Origin: JAQUTK01 sp963677415
GTDB taxonomy: Bacteria > Bacteroidota > Bacteroidia > Bacteroidales > JAQUTK01
NCBI GenBank assembly: GCA_963677415.2
Contig: CAXXFJ010000048.1
Location: forward strand, 62,001-126,000
Reading direction: 5' to 3'
DNA: 64,000 nucleotides
The notes under the pieces are model-generated. The model saw only the letters and a program-made list of their open reading frames with translations. It did no database searches and was not told the origin of the DNA. Both the position numbers and the translations under genes were made by a program. Below are positions 35,135-44,438 of this stretch, one piece after another; the first letter of the stretch is position 1, and every line of letters starts with the position of its first letter.

Positions 35135-36880
35135 ATGAATTGGAATTCACAAGAATTTATTTGGCTTGACTGGGTGGTTATCGCAGTCGGGATTGTAGTT
35201 GTAACGTGGGCTGTATGGAATTCCGTGCAAAAACACAATCGTACACTACATGGTGCCAGCAGCGATGACTATCTGTTCGGTAAAGGTGAACCATGGTATA
35301 TCATTGGTGCAGCTATCTTTGCTGCAAACATTGGCTCGGAACACCTTGTAGGACTAGCCGGCACTGGCGCAAAAGCTGGTGTAGGTATGGCGCATTGGGA
35401 GATGCAAGGCTGGATGATACTCATCCTGGGCTGGCTATTCGTGCCATTCTACCAACTTATGAACAATAAGTTAGGGAAAATCATCACAATGCCCGATTTC
35501 CTTAAAAATCGCTACACACCTCGTACTGGTTCGTGGCTTTCTATTATTACACTTATAGCATACGTGCTAACCAAAGTGAGTGTAACAGCATTTACTGGAG
35601 GTATCTTTTTGGAGAGCCTTCTAGGCTTGCCTTTCTGGTACGGAGCTATAGGTTTGATAGTCTTAACAGGTGTCTTTACTGTTTTTGGTGGCATGAAGGG
35701 TGTGATGACACTCTCGGCAATTCAAACGCCAATTCTTATCATAGGTTCATTCCTTGTGCTTTTCCTTGGCTTGTCAGCACTTGGAGGCGGTAGCATCGGT
35801 GATGGATGGACTGCCATGATGGAGTATTCAAAATCACTTAACATTGGAGAAGACGGTGTTGCATACGGTACCAACCATATGTTCCACTTCGAAACGGGTG
35901 ACCCGATGTATGATGAATATCCCGGTTTTTGGGTATTTATAGGTGCTTCAATTATCGGCTTTTGGTATTGGGCTACCGACCAGCACATCGTTCAACGTGT
36001 GCTCGGACAGTCAAAAGGTGAGTCAAGTGAAGTAGTGATGAGGCGTGCGCGCAGAGGTACAATAGCTGCTGGTTATTTCAAAATATTACCAGTATTTATG
36101 TTCTTGATACCTGGAATGATAGCCGCCGCATTGGCAGCACGTCCCGACAGCGGATTTACGTTAACCAACCCTGATACTGCCTTTGGTTCCATGGTTAAGT
36201 TTGTGTTGCCCGCTGGTGTGAAAGGTATTGTTACTATCGGTTTTATTTCCGCATTGGTTGCTTCTTTGGCGGCATTCTTCAACTCCTGTGCTACACTGTT
36301 TACAGAAGACTTTTATAAGCCAATGTTTAAAGGAAAAAGCGAGGCCAGATACGTTTTGGTAGGCCGTATTGCAACAATTGTGGTTGTGGTACTTGGTATC
36401 GTATGGATACCAGTCATGATGAGTCTAGGCAGCCTTTACTCCTATCTGCAAGGTATTCAATCGTTGCTCGCTCCATCCATGGTGGCAGTGTTCGTAATGG
36501 GTATATTTTCGAAAAGAATTACACCCAAGGCAGGTGAAGCAGGTTTAATAGTAGGCTTTGCTATCGGTATGGTACGGTTACTGACTAACATCTTTACGAA
36601 TACAGGTCAAAACGTAATGAATGGCTGGTACTGGGAATCCACTCATTGGTTTTGGCATACCAACTGGCTTATCTTTGAGATATGGTTGCTTGTCTTTATC
36701 ATGTTGATGATGGTCGTGGTATCATTTCTCACTCCAAAACCAACTTCTAAACAGATTGAGTTTATCACTTTCACGGGCGACTACAAGAAACTCATCTGGA
36801 AGAGTTGGGACAAATGGGATATTATTGCCAGTCTTGGCGTGGTAATTCTGTGTGCTACATTCTACTGGTATTTCTTGTAA
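35135..36880 (+). CDS. sodium/solute symporter (SSS family), likely arabinose transporter
   Basis: Inner-membrane Na+-coupled sugar symporter of 581 residues with about 14 hydrophobic segments. SSS features include the early GASSDDYLFGKGEPWYIIGAA and NIGSEHLVGLAGTGA at about residues 45-85, and GYFKILPVFMFLIPGM in the sodium-site region. A final helix ends in TFYWYFL. Family members in Bacteroides carry glucose, galactose or arabinose. Its position at the end of the ara cluster, 204 bp behind araB, argues for arabinose; this is inference. Closed by a strong terminator. Confidence 0.87.
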   Translation: MNWNSQEFIWLDWVVIAVGIVVVTWAVWNSVQKHNRTLHGASSDDYLFGKGEPWYIIGAAIFAANIGSEHLVGLAGTGAKAGVGMAHWEMQGWMILILGWLFVPFYQLMNNKLGKIITMPDFLKNRYTPRTGSWLSIITLIAYVLTKVSVTAFTGGIFLESLLGLPFWYGAIGLIVLTGVFTVFGGMKGVMTLSAIQTPILIIGSFLVLFLGLSALGGGSIGDGWTAMMEYSKSLNIGEDGVAYGTNHMFHFETGDPMYDEYPGFWVFIGASIIGFWYWATDQHIVQRVLGQSKGESSEVVMRRARRGTIAAGYFKILPVFMFLIPGMIAAALAARPDSGFTLTNPDTAFGSMVKFVLPAGVKGIVTIGFISALVASLAAFFNSCATLFTEDFYKPMFKGKSEARYVLVGRIATIVVVVLGIVWIPVMMSLGSLYSYLQGIQSLLAPSMVAVFVMGIFSKRITPKAGEAGLIVGFAIGMVRLLTNIFTNTGQNVMNGWYWESTHWFWHTNWLIFEIWLLVFIMLMMVVVSFLTPKPTSKQIEFITFTGDYKKLIWKSWDKWDIIASLGVVILCATFYWYFL

Positions 36881-36915
36881 ATTTTAGTCAAAGGAGAAGA
36901 GTATTAGTTTCTTCT

Positions 36916-36950
36916 AAAAAGCCCATAACAAAATCTGTTATGGGCTTTTT
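36916..36950 (+). terminator. terminator after the symporter gene
   Basis: Perfect 15-bp stem with arms AAAAAGCCCATAACA and TGTTATGGGCTTTTT and a 5-base loop. Confidence 0.92.
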
Positions 36951-37027
36951 CTCACTCTTTTATACACAAAAATGACTAAGAATGACCTTTTTACATGTAC
37001 AAATGTTACTTGTTCAACTTTAATAAC

Positions 37028-37035
37028 TAATTTTG
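37028..37035 (+). promoter_or_regulatory. -7 box for purU
   Basis: TAATTTTG, a full TAnnTTTG match, 24 bp before the chosen ATG. It overlaps an in-frame TTG that could be mistaken for a start. Confidence 0.5.
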
Positions 37036-37059
37036 CGCCCAATTCAAAAGGATACAACA

Positions 37060-37911
37060 ATGAACGCGATTTTACTGATGCATTGCCCTGACCAACAGGG
37101 CATACTTGCTGCCGTTACGAACTTTATTAATGTAAACGGGGGAAATATACTTTACCTTAATCAGCATGTTGATAACGAAGAACATGTTTTTTTTATGCGT
37201 ATAGAGTGGAACCTTGATAACTTCTCTATTCCGAGAGACCGTATTTCAGAATACTTTGAGACCTTATATGGTGCACGTCTTCAGATGGTATACAGTTTGC
37301 ATTTCAGTGATCAGACACCTCGTATGGCCATATTTGTTTCCAAAATGTCACATTGTATTTATGACATACTTGCACGGTATGCTTCCAATGAATGGATGGT
37401 TGAAGTACCTTTGATTGTCAGTAATCATCCAGATTTGAAAATTGTTGCTGATCGCTTTGGAATTGATTTCGAACTGGTTCCTATAACCAAAGAGAATAAG
37501 GCTGAGCAAGAGCAATACGAACTAGAGCTGTTGAAGAAATACAAAATAAACTTTATTGTACTTGCACGGTATATGCAGGTGATTTCGGATCAATTCATTG
37601 ACCATTATCCCAATAAGATTATAAATATTCATCATTCTTTTCTCCCTGCTTTTGTAGGTGCCAAGCCTTATCATGCCGCATTTGAGAGAGGGGTTAAACT
37701 GATTGGAGCAACTAGCCACTATGTTACAAAAGACTTGGATGCAGGGCCGATTATTGAGCAGGATGTGGTTCGTATTTCTCATAAAGATAATGTGTCGACA
37801 TTAGTCCATAAAGGTCAAGATCTCGAGAAAATCGTTTTATCGCATGCAGTTGAGAAGCATCTTCAAAGGAAAGTACTTACTTATAAAAATAAAACAGTTG
37901 TATTCAACTGA
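37060..37911 (+). CDS. purU: formyltetrahydrofolate deformylase
   Basis: Hydrolyses 10-formyl-THF to formate and THF, balancing one-carbon pools and supplying formate for purine synthesis. 283 residues from ATG 37060. An N-terminal ACT domain begins with AILLMHCPDQQGILAAV and NGGNILYLNQHVD (about residues 2-80). The C-terminal formyltransferase-fold domain carries LARYMQVIS, the catalytic INIHHSFLPAF with Asn and His, GAKPYHAAFERGVKLIGATSHYV, and the Asp in DLDAGPIIEQD. The start was moved inward from an open TTG because that codon lies in the promoter box. Confidence 0.94.
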   Translation: MNAILLMHCPDQQGILAAVTNFINVNGGNILYLNQHVDNEEHVFFMRIEWNLDNFSIPRDRISEYFETLYGARLQMVYSLHFSDQTPRMAIFVSKMSHCIYDILARYASNEWMVEVPLIVSNHPDLKIVADRFGIDFELVPITKENKAEQEQYELELLKKYKINFIVLARYMQVISDQFIDHYPNKIINIHHSFLPAFVGAKPYHAAFERGVKLIGATSHYVTKDLDAGPIIEQDVVRISHKDNVSTLVHKGQDLEKIVLSHAVEKHLQRKVLTYKNKTVVFN

Positions 37912-37922
37912 TGTATATCAGC

Positions 37923-37950
37923 CATTCCCGTTCATTAATGAGCGGGAATG
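37923..37950 (+). terminator. terminator after purU
   Basis: CATTCCCG and CGGGAATG form a stem around a 12-base loop that is itself partly palindromic. Then CTTCTTTC. It lies 11 bp past the stop codon. Confidence 0.7.
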
Positions 37951-38060
37951 CTTCTTTCATAACCCCCTTCTCTCCTTTATATCTTTCATAAAAATGACAA
38001 ATAGCCTCATTAAGAAAGAATAGTTCGTAACTAAAAACAGCTATTTTCACAAGGATTATG

Positions 38061-38068
38061 TATATTTG
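38061..38068 (+). promoter_or_regulatory. -7 box for mutS
   Basis: TATATTTG, a full TAnnTTTG match, 34 bp before the GTG start. Confidence 0.5.
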
Positions 38069-38102
38069 CAGAAAGAATATTCACAATTTGCAGTAAGATA
38101 AC

Positions 38103-40724
38103 GTGCCAAAATATAATCCAAACGAAATAGCGGAGACTCCGATGATGCGTCAGTTTCTGGATATAAAACAAAAATATCCTGATGCACTTTTGTTGTTCAG
38201 ATGCGGAGACTTTTATGAAACATACTCTCAAGATGCCGTAGTTGCTGCAGATCTTTTAGGAATCACACTCACGAAACGTGCTAATGGACAAGGTAAATAT
38301 GTGGAGATGGCCGGATTTCCGCATCATGCTTTGGATACTTATTTACCTAAGATTGTGCGAGCCGGAAGGAGAGTCGCAATTTGCGATCAGCTTGAAGATC
38401 CTAAACTTACTAAGAAACTTGTCAGAAGAGGGGTTACCGAACTTGTAACTCCAGGTGTTTCAACGAATGATGCGATACTTGAACGACGTGAGAATAATTT
38501 CTTGGGATGTGTGCATATCAACAAAAATTCTTTGGGAATTTCATTTTTGGATATCTCAACCGGTGAGTTTCTCACAGCTGAGGGAACACCGGATTATATT
38601 GATAAACTGATCAATAACTTTGCTCCGAAAGAAATTCTCTATGAACGTACCAAAAAAGAACTTTTTGAAAATTATTTCGGAAACAAACATGTCACTTTTG
38701 CTCTTGAAGATTGGATTTATACCAGTGAGTCGGCTAATGACCGTCTCCTCAAACAGTTTGAGACAAAGAATCTGAAAGGATTTGGTATTCAGCATCTCTC
38801 ATCTGGGATCATTGCTTCGGGTGCAATATTGTATTATATGGACATGACTCAGCATACCCACTTGAGCCATATCACTCATCTGTCGCGTATAGAAGAAGAT
38901 CGCTTTGTACGGCTTGATAAGTACACAGTGAGGAGTCTGGAGTTGTTGGGGACTATGCAAGAAGGAGGCACAAGTCTGTTGAATGTTATAGATCGTACGG
39001 TTAGTCCGATGGGTGCCAGGCTTCTGAGGCGATGGTTGGTTTTTCCTTTGAAAGAGGTCAAACCAATTCGCGAACGGCAAGCCGTTGTCGAGGAGTTCTT
39101 TCGTAACCCCGCAATGAAGGAAGAGATGGAACAACATCTGAGCATGGTTGGTGACTTGGAACGGATTATCTCAAGAATATCAGTAGGACGAGTTTCTCCT
39201 CGCGAAATAGTTCAGTTGAAGCATTCCTTGCAGGCTATTGGAGACATCAAATGTTTATGCGCAGAGTCGGAATCCCTTTCTTTGCAGCGCATTGCCGAGC
39301 AGCTAAATCCTTTGCTTTTAGTGAGTGATCGAATTGAGAAGGAAATTAAAGAGGATGCTCCTGTATTACTGAACAAAGGAAATGTGATAAAAGAACACGT
39401 GAACAATGAGCTGGATGAGCTGCGGTATATTGCTTATAAGGGCAAGGATTACCTGATGAAAGTTCAACAACGTGAGAGCGACCGCACCGGTATCCCTAGT
39501 CTAAGAATCAGTTACAATAATGTGTTTGGATACTATATAGAAGTGCGTAATGCACATAAAGATAAAGTTCCGGAAGAGTGGATCCGCAAGCAGACCTTGG
39601 TTAATGCAGAGCGCTATATTACTCAGGAACTGAAAGAGTATGAAGAGAAAATATTAGGAGCTGAAGAGAAAATTCAGATCATAGAGAATACACTATTTAA
39701 TGAGTTAGTTACCTCTCTGATGGAGTATCTTTCTTCGATGCAACTCAACGCTTCGCAGGTAGCACAGGTCGATTGTCTGCTTTCTTTTGCAAAAGTGGCT
39801 AAAGAGAACAAGTATATCTGTCCCGAGATTAATGAAAGTGAAGTTATTGAGATAGTGCAAGGGCGTCATCCGGTAATAGAAAAACAATTGCCTCCCGATG
39901 AAAGCTACATACCAAATAACGTGCATCTTGATACAGACTCCAATCAAATTATAATCATAACCGGACCGAATATGGCTGGAAAGTCTGCGTTGCTTCGTCA
40001 GACTGCCTTGATTGTATTGTTGACACAGATAGGCTCTTTTGTGCCTGCCGAGAGCGCGAGGATTGGCTATGTAGATAAGATTTTTACCCGTGTTGGTGCA
40101 TCAGATAATATTTCACAAGGTGAATCTACGTTTATGGTTGAGATGAATGAAGCTTCCGATATTCTTAATAATATATCTAACCGGAGTTTGGTCTTGTTTG
40201 ACGAACTAGGAAGAGGTACTAGTACGTATGATGGTATATCTATTGCTTGGTCTATCGTTGAGTATATCCATAATCATCCAAAAGCACGTGCTAAAACCTT
40301 ATTTGCTACTCACTACCACGAACTGAACGAGATGGAGAAAACATTTTCACGTATCAAGAACTATAATGTGGCGGTCAAAGAGGTGAACAACAAAGTGATC
40401 TTTATTCGCAAACTTGAGCGTGGAGGCAGCGAACACTCCTTTGGTATCCATGTGGCTAAAATGGCTGGAATGCCGCAAAGTATTTTGAATCGAGCAGATG
40501 AGATTCTGAAGCAGCTCGAGAGTGAGAATCGGAAAGAGATGAAAGGCGCAATTACTTCGGGTAAAAAATCCAAAGATGGTATCCAGCTTAGTTTTTTTCA
40601 GTTGGATGATCCGGTACTTTCTCAGGTCAGAGATGAAATAATAAATATTGATGTGAATAATCTTACTCCACTGGATGCGTTGAATAAACTAAATGAGATA
40701 AAAAGGATAATTACAGGGAAGTAA
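38103..40724 (+). CDS. mutS: DNA mismatch repair protein MutS
   Basis: Mismatch-recognising ATPase that starts methyl-independent or methyl-directed repair with MutL. 873 residues from a GTG start; no ATG precedes the conserved N-terminus. The mismatch-binding domain shows DALLLFRCGDFYETYSQDAV near residue 30, with the Phe-x-Glu intercalation motif. The ATPase domain has Walker A GPNMAGKSA near 621 and Walker B with LVLFDELGRGTSTYDG near 697, then FATHYHEL. The C-terminal helix-turn-helix dimerisation region is present. Presence of the N-terminal FYE motif makes it MutS1, not the MutS2 recombination suppressor. Confidence 0.97.
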   Translation: MPKYNPNEIAETPMMRQFLDIKQKYPDALLLFRCGDFYETYSQDAVVAADLLGITLTKRANGQGKYVEMAGFPHHALDTYLPKIVRAGRRVAICDQLEDPKLTKKLVRRGVTELVTPGVSTNDAILERRENNFLGCVHINKNSLGISFLDISTGEFLTAEGTPDYIDKLINNFAPKEILYERTKKELFENYFGNKHVTFALEDWIYTSESANDRLLKQFETKNLKGFGIQHLSSGIIASGAILYYMDMTQHTHLSHITHLSRIEEDRFVRLDKYTVRSLELLGTMQEGGTSLLNVIDRTVSPMGARLLRRWLVFPLKEVKPIRERQAVVEEFFRNPAMKEEMEQHLSMVGDLERIISRISVGRVSPREIVQLKHSLQAIGDIKCLCAESESLSLQRIAEQLNPLLLVSDRIEKEIKEDAPVLLNKGNVIKEHVNNELDELRYIAYKGKDYLMKVQQRESDRTGIPSLRISYNNVFGYYIEVRNAHKDKVPEEWIRKQTLVNAERYITQELKEYEEKILGAEEKIQIIENTLFNELVTSLMEYLSSMQLNASQVAQVDCLLSFAKVAKENKYICPEINESEVIEIVQGRHPVIEKQLPPDESYIPNNVHLDTDSNQIIIITGPNMAGKSALLRQTALIVLLTQIGSFVPAESARIGYVDKIFTRVGASDNISQGESTFMVEMNEASDILNNISNRSLVLFDELGRGTSTYDGISIAWSIVEYIHNHPKARAKTLFATHYHELNEMEKTFSRIKNYNVAVKEVNNKVIFIRKLERGGSEHSFGIHVAKMAGMPQSILNRADEILKQLESENRKEMKGAITSGKKSKDGIQLSFFQLDDPVLSQVRDEIINIDVNNLTPLDALNKLNEIKRIITGK

Positions 40725-40739
40725 CTATATGCATGAAGT

Positions 40740-40782
40740 AATAAAGCAGGGTGATCATTAAAATGTGATCATCCTGCTTTAT
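40740..40782. terminator. bidirectional terminator between mutS and the phosphate transporter
   Basis: AATAAAGCAGG and TGATCA pair with TGATCA and CCTGCTTTATT across an 8-base loop with one mismatch. Flanked by T-rich arms on both strands and placed between convergent genes. Confidence 0.88.
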
Positions 40783-40810
40783 TATAAGTTAGAGTTCTGT
40801 TCTTAATTTC

Positions 40811-41815
40811 TTAGATGAAAAATGAGAGTAAATAGTAAATGCAGCCAGCGATAAGGGCACTCACAGGAATAGTAAGAATCCAAGCCCAAACCAAATCAAG
40901 AGTTACTCCCCAACGTACTGCAGAGAGTCTTTTTACTGCTCCCACACCGATAATACTACCTGCAATAACATGAGTTGTGCTTACCGGAACTTTAAGTACC
41001 TCTGTAAGGAATAGAGTGAAAGCGCCTGATGTCTGAGCACAAAATCCTTCAACTGGTGTGATTTTGGTAATCTTGTTTCCCATCGTCTTCATAATACGCC
41101 ACCCTCCGGAAAGAGTACCTCCTGCTATCGCCGTAAAACAAAGAATTGGAACCCAGTCGGGAATCTCTGACATCGTTTTAATATTATCGTAATTGTTGGC
41201 GATTAAAGCAGCACCAATGATTCCCATTACTTTTTGAGAATCGTTTAATCCATGTCCGATACTCAATAAGGCAGAGGAAAGAAGCTGCAATCGTTTAAAC
41301 CATTTATCTGCTTTATGTGGCTTGCACTTCCGTGCAATGTGAAGAGTCATTATTGTGATGATGTTTCCTCCTATCATTCCAATAAGCGGGGCAATTACAA
41401 TAAAGGAAGCAATAATGATAATAATCTTGTAATGGATGGATTCAAATCCGGATGCTGCAATGGCAGCACCTGCAAATCCTCCGATAAGAGTGTGAGAAGA
41501 AGAGGAGGGAATTCCCATCCGCCAGGTCACCAGATTCCAAAAGATAGCTGCGATTAAACCGGCAATAATAACCTGATTGGTTACAAACTCCGGGATAACA
41601 GTCTTTGAAACAGTATCAGCAATACCAAACTCACCTATAACGAACTTTGCTATAAAGAAAGCTATAAAGTTGAAAGCTCCAGCCCAGATTACAGCCTGAA
41701 CGGGAGTAAGTACCTTTGTTGATACGACCGTAGCGATAGAATTTGCCGCATCATGAAATCCATTGATGAAATCAAAAATAATAGCTAGTACGACAATGAT
41801 GATTAGTAGTTCCAT
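40811..41815 (-). CDS. PiT-family inorganic phosphate transporter
   Basis: Low-affinity ion-coupled phosphate permease of 334 residues in the inner membrane with about ten helices. The PiT signature occurs twice: GFHDAANSIATVVSTKVL near residue 18 and GHGLNDSQKVMGIIG in the second half. The serine-rich WRMGIPSSSSHTLIGG and VPVSTTHVIAGSIIG loops belong to the family. The start is ATG 41815 because the upstream in-frame extension overlaps the preceding gene. It follows the DUF47 gene by 10 bp, the standard PiT-regulator pair. Confidence 0.94.
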   Translation of the reverse strand: MELLIIIVVLAIIFDFINGFHDAANSIATVVSTKVLTPVQAVIWAGAFNFIAFFIAKFVIGEFGIADTVSKTVIPEFVTNQVIIAGLIAAIFWNLVTWRMGIPSSSSHTLIGGFAGAAIAASGFESIHYKIIIIIASFIVIAPLIGMIGGNIITIMTLHIARKCKPHKADKWFKRLQLLSSALLSIGHGLNDSQKVMGIIGAALIANNYDNIKTMSEIPDWVPILCFTAIAGGTLSGGWRIMKTMGNKITKITPVEGFCAQTSGAFTLFLTEVLKVPVSTTHVIAGSIIGVGAVKRLSAVRWGVTLDLVWAWILTIPVSALIAGCIYYLLSFFI

Positions 41816-41825
41816 GTGGGATTCT

Positions 41826-42476
41826 TCAGGAGTATTTAACAATGATCGTTTTGATGATCTTTCCAACCGCATCCAGTTTGTCGGTTGCTTTCTCCAACTC
41901 CTGCATTATCTCTTTAATTTTTATCAGCTCGATACTATCAACTTCTCGTTCGAATAGTTCCATTACAAAATGTTCATAGACATCATCTGCATCATGTTCT
42001 ACGGCGTGAAGAAGATTACATTGATCCAAGGCAAAGAAAGGTTTTTTTGTGATAGTCTTCAATTCACCCACGACCGTTTTTACAGCCTCGCTTCCCTTAA
42101 TGATTAGATTTGACATCTGAACCGTCTTTTCTGGGATATGTTTTGGCTGGTATATAATCATTCGTTTTCCGGATGAGTTGATCAAATCAAGAACATCGTC
42201 CAGTCGCTCACACAAGTTATGAATGTCTTCACGGTCAAAAGGAGTGATAAATGTGTTGTTCAGTTCCGTAAAGATCAAATTGATTTGTTGATCACCCGAG
42301 GTTTCTACATCTTTAATTAGTCGATAGAGCTCTTTGCTTTCTGCTCTATCAGTACTTTTTGTCAGTTTGTTTAGTAAAAGTGATGCTTCTACTAGTTTTT
42401 CGCTCATGTTATTGAGCATTGGAAAGAATTTGTTTTCTTTTGGAGTGAGAAAAGAAAAGATAGAGTTTATTGCCAT
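41826..42476 (-). CDS. DUF47 / PhoU-like phosphate transport regulator
   Basis: Helical cytosolic protein of 216 residues, PhoU-like two-bundle fold. Visible features: FTPKENKFFPMLNN at the start, FITPFDREDIHNLCERLDDVLDLI near residue 75, with acidic residues likely to bind metal clusters, and EVDSIELIKIKEIMQELEKATDK at the C-terminus. DUF47 proteins accompany PiT transporters and are thought to gate or stabilise them. Start chosen at ATG 42476 to match the family N-terminus. First gene of a two-gene unit with its own promoter box. Confidence 0.9.
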   Translation of the reverse strand: MAINSIFSFLTPKENKFFPMLNNMSEKLVEASLLLNKLTKSTDRAESKELYRLIKDVETSGDQQINLIFTELNNTFITPFDREDIHNLCERLDDVLDLINSSGKRMIIYQPKHIPEKTVQMSNLIIKGSEAVKTVVGELKTITKKPFFALDQCNLLHAVEHDADDVYEHFVMELFEREVDSIELIKIKEIMQELEKATDKLDAVGKIIKTIIVKYS

Positions 42477-42499
42477 TTCATCATATATTAATAAAGTCA

Positions 42500-42507
42500 C
42501 AAATGTA
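42500..42507 (-). promoter_or_regulatory. -7 box for the DUF47-PiT operon
   Basis: Minus strand TACATTTG, a full TAnnTTTG match, 23 bp before the DUF47 ATG. Confidence 0.5.
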
Positions 42508-42670
42508 ACATATATTACAGACAATAAAAGGCATCCCTCTGTTTATTTCAGATAAATAAAGTTAGTGAATTCTAATGCATACCATGAACTTAAGTACTTC
42601 TCTCAAGTGGATGAAAGAGTAAAGAATAAAGAACTCATTACAAAACTTCGGATTATTTACATGAATAAAC

Positions 42671-42678
42671 TATCTTTG
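42671..42678 (+). promoter_or_regulatory. -7 box for the miaA-like/kdsA operon
   Basis: TATCTTTG, a full TAnnTTTG match, 19 bp before the ATG at 42698. Confidence 0.5.
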
Positions 42679-42697
42679 TCCCATTCAAAGAAGGTGT

Positions 42698-43621
42698 ATG
42701 AATAACTTTTCCACAGATTTGATTACTATTCTCGGACCTACTGCATCAGGCAAGACGGCTTTGGCCGCTCATCTGGCAGATCGTCTGCACACGGAGATCA
42801 TCAGTGGTGATTCTCGTCAAGTATACCGAACTATGGATTTGGGTACAGGCAAAGATCTTGTTGACTATCTGATCAATGGTCGATCAGTGCCTTACCACCT
42901 GATAGATATTGTCGAACCGGGCACTAAGTACAATGTCTTTGAATATCAACATGATTTTCTTAAGGCATATAACTCTATTAGAATGAAAGGTCTTTGCCCC
43001 GTTCTTTGTGGAGGTTCAGGAATGTATATTGAATCTGTATTAAAAGGGTATAAACTTTTGCCTGTGCCAGAAAATATTGAATTGAGAAAAAGTCTGGAAA
43101 TAAAAACACTGGTGGAATTAAAAGAGATTTTGTCTGCATACAAGGAATTGCATAATAGTACAGATGTAGATACAGTGAAAAGAGCAATTCGTGCTATTGA
43201 GATTGAGACTTTCTATGAGCGAGCACCAAAAGAGATACGCGACTTTCCAATGCTGAATAGCTTGATTATTGGTTTGGATGTGGATCGTGAACTTCGAAGG
43301 GAAAGGATTTCGAGGCGCTTACGTCAAAGGCTCGATGAAGGAATGATTGACGAAGTACGACAGATTATTGAACGAGGTGTTCAGCCGGAAGACCTTATTT
43401 ATTATGGGCTTGAATATAAATACCTCACTTTGTTTGTGATTGGACAACTGACTTATGAAGAGATGTTTACCCAACTGGAGATAGCAATACATCAGTTTGC
43501 CAAACGTCAGATGACTTGGTTTCGTGGAATGGAGAGAAGGGGTTTTAAGATCCATTGGATCAATGCTGCTCTTTCAATGGATGAAAAATTGAATCAGATA
43601 ATTGAAATGCTAAAGATATGA
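42698..43621 (+). CDS. MiaA-family tRNA dimethylallyltransferase
   Basis: Transfers a dimethylallyl group to A37 of tRNAs reading UNN codons. 307 residues. P-loop GPTASGKTA at residues 13-21, followed by EIISGDSRQVYRTMDLGTGKD with the catalytic Asp and the substrate-binding region, YHLIDIVEP, CGGSGMYIESVLKGY and the tRNA-binding RQMTWFRGMERRGFKIHW near the C-terminus. Bacteroides genomes commonly carry two MiaA-type genes, and this one, coupled to kdsA, may be the divergent copy; that cannot be decided from one window. The stop overlaps the kdsA start as ATGA. Confidence 0.87.
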   Translation: MNNFSTDLITILGPTASGKTALAAHLADRLHTEIISGDSRQVYRTMDLGTGKDLVDYLINGRSVPYHLIDIVEPGTKYNVFEYQHDFLKAYNSIRMKGLCPVLCGGSGMYIESVLKGYKLLPVPENIELRKSLEIKTLVELKEILSAYKELHNSTDVDTVKRAIRAIEIETFYERAPKEIRDFPMLNSLIIGLDVDRELRRERISRRLRQRLDEGMIDEVRQIIERGVQPEDLIYYGLEYKYLTLFVIGQLTYEEMFTQLEIAIHQFAKRQMTWFRGMERRGFKIHWINAALSMDEKLNQIIEMLKI

Positions 43622-44427
43622 CTATACAAGATTTAAAGAGCGGCGAAAATAATTTCTTTCTACTGGCAGGTCCGTGTGTGATCGAAGGGGAAGAAATGGC
43701 TCTCCGCATAGCTGAGAGAATAATTAAGATGACCGATAAGTTGGATATACCTTATGTATTCAAAGGATCTTATCGGAAGGCTAACCGGTCGCGCATTGAT
43801 TCTTTTACAGGAATAGGAGATGAAAAAGCATTAAAGGTACTGCGAAAAGTGCATGAGACCTTTGGCGTTCATACTGTTACGGATATCCATACTGCTGAAG
43901 AGGCATCTATGGCAGCGGAGTATGTTGATATATTGCAAATTCCGGCATTCCTTTGTAGGCAGACTGATTTGTTGGTGGCTGCAGCTGATACAGGCAAGGT
44001 GATCAACATAAAGAAAGGACAATTTCTTTCCGGAGAAGCAATGCAGTTTGCCGTTCAGAAGGTTGTGGACGCCGGCAATCCGAATGTAATGATTACAGAG
44101 CGTGGTACAACCTTTGGGTATCAGGATCTGATTGTTGATTACAGGGCTGTTCCCGTCATGAAGAGTTTCGGATTTCCGGTTATACTGGACTGTACACATT
44201 CCTTACAACAACCGAATCAAACAAGTGGTGTTACCGGTGGAATGCCGCAGCTTATTGAAACGATAGCTCGTGCCGGAATTGTCACGGGTGTAGACGGATT
44301 GTTTCTTGAGACACATGAAAATCCTTCCTTTGCAAAATCTGATGGGGCTAATATGCTACAACTTGATTTACTGGAAGGTTTGCTCACCCGACTTACAGAG
44401 ATTCGGATGGTAATTAATAAGTTCTGA
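43618..44427 (+). CDS. kdsA: 3-deoxy-8-phosphooctulonate synthase
   Basis: Condenses arabinose-5-phosphate with phosphoenolpyruvate to KDO-8-phosphate for lipopolysaccharide inner core. 269 residues. TIM-barrel motifs: LLAGPCVIEGEEMALRIAE, VFKGSYRKANRSRIDSFTG, HTVTDIH, QIPAFLCRQTDLL, NIKKGQFLSGEAM, ERGTTFGYQDLIVDYRAVP, LDCTHSLQQPN and LETHENP. It begins inside the stop of the prenyltransferase gene (4-bp overlap), so the two are translated together. Confidence 0.97.
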   Translation: MTIQDLKSGENNFFLLAGPCVIEGEEMALRIAERIIKMTDKLDIPYVFKGSYRKANRSRIDSFTGIGDEKALKVLRKVHETFGVHTVTDIHTAEEASMAAEYVDILQIPAFLCRQTDLLVAAADTGKVINIKKGQFLSGEAMQFAVQKVVDAGNPNVMITERGTTFGYQDLIVDYRAVPVMKSFGFPVILDCTHSLQQPNQTSGVTGGMPQLIETIARAGIVTGVDGLFLETHENPSFAKSDGANMLQLDLLEGLLTRLTEIRMVINKF

Positions 44428-44438
44428 AACAGGAGGGA

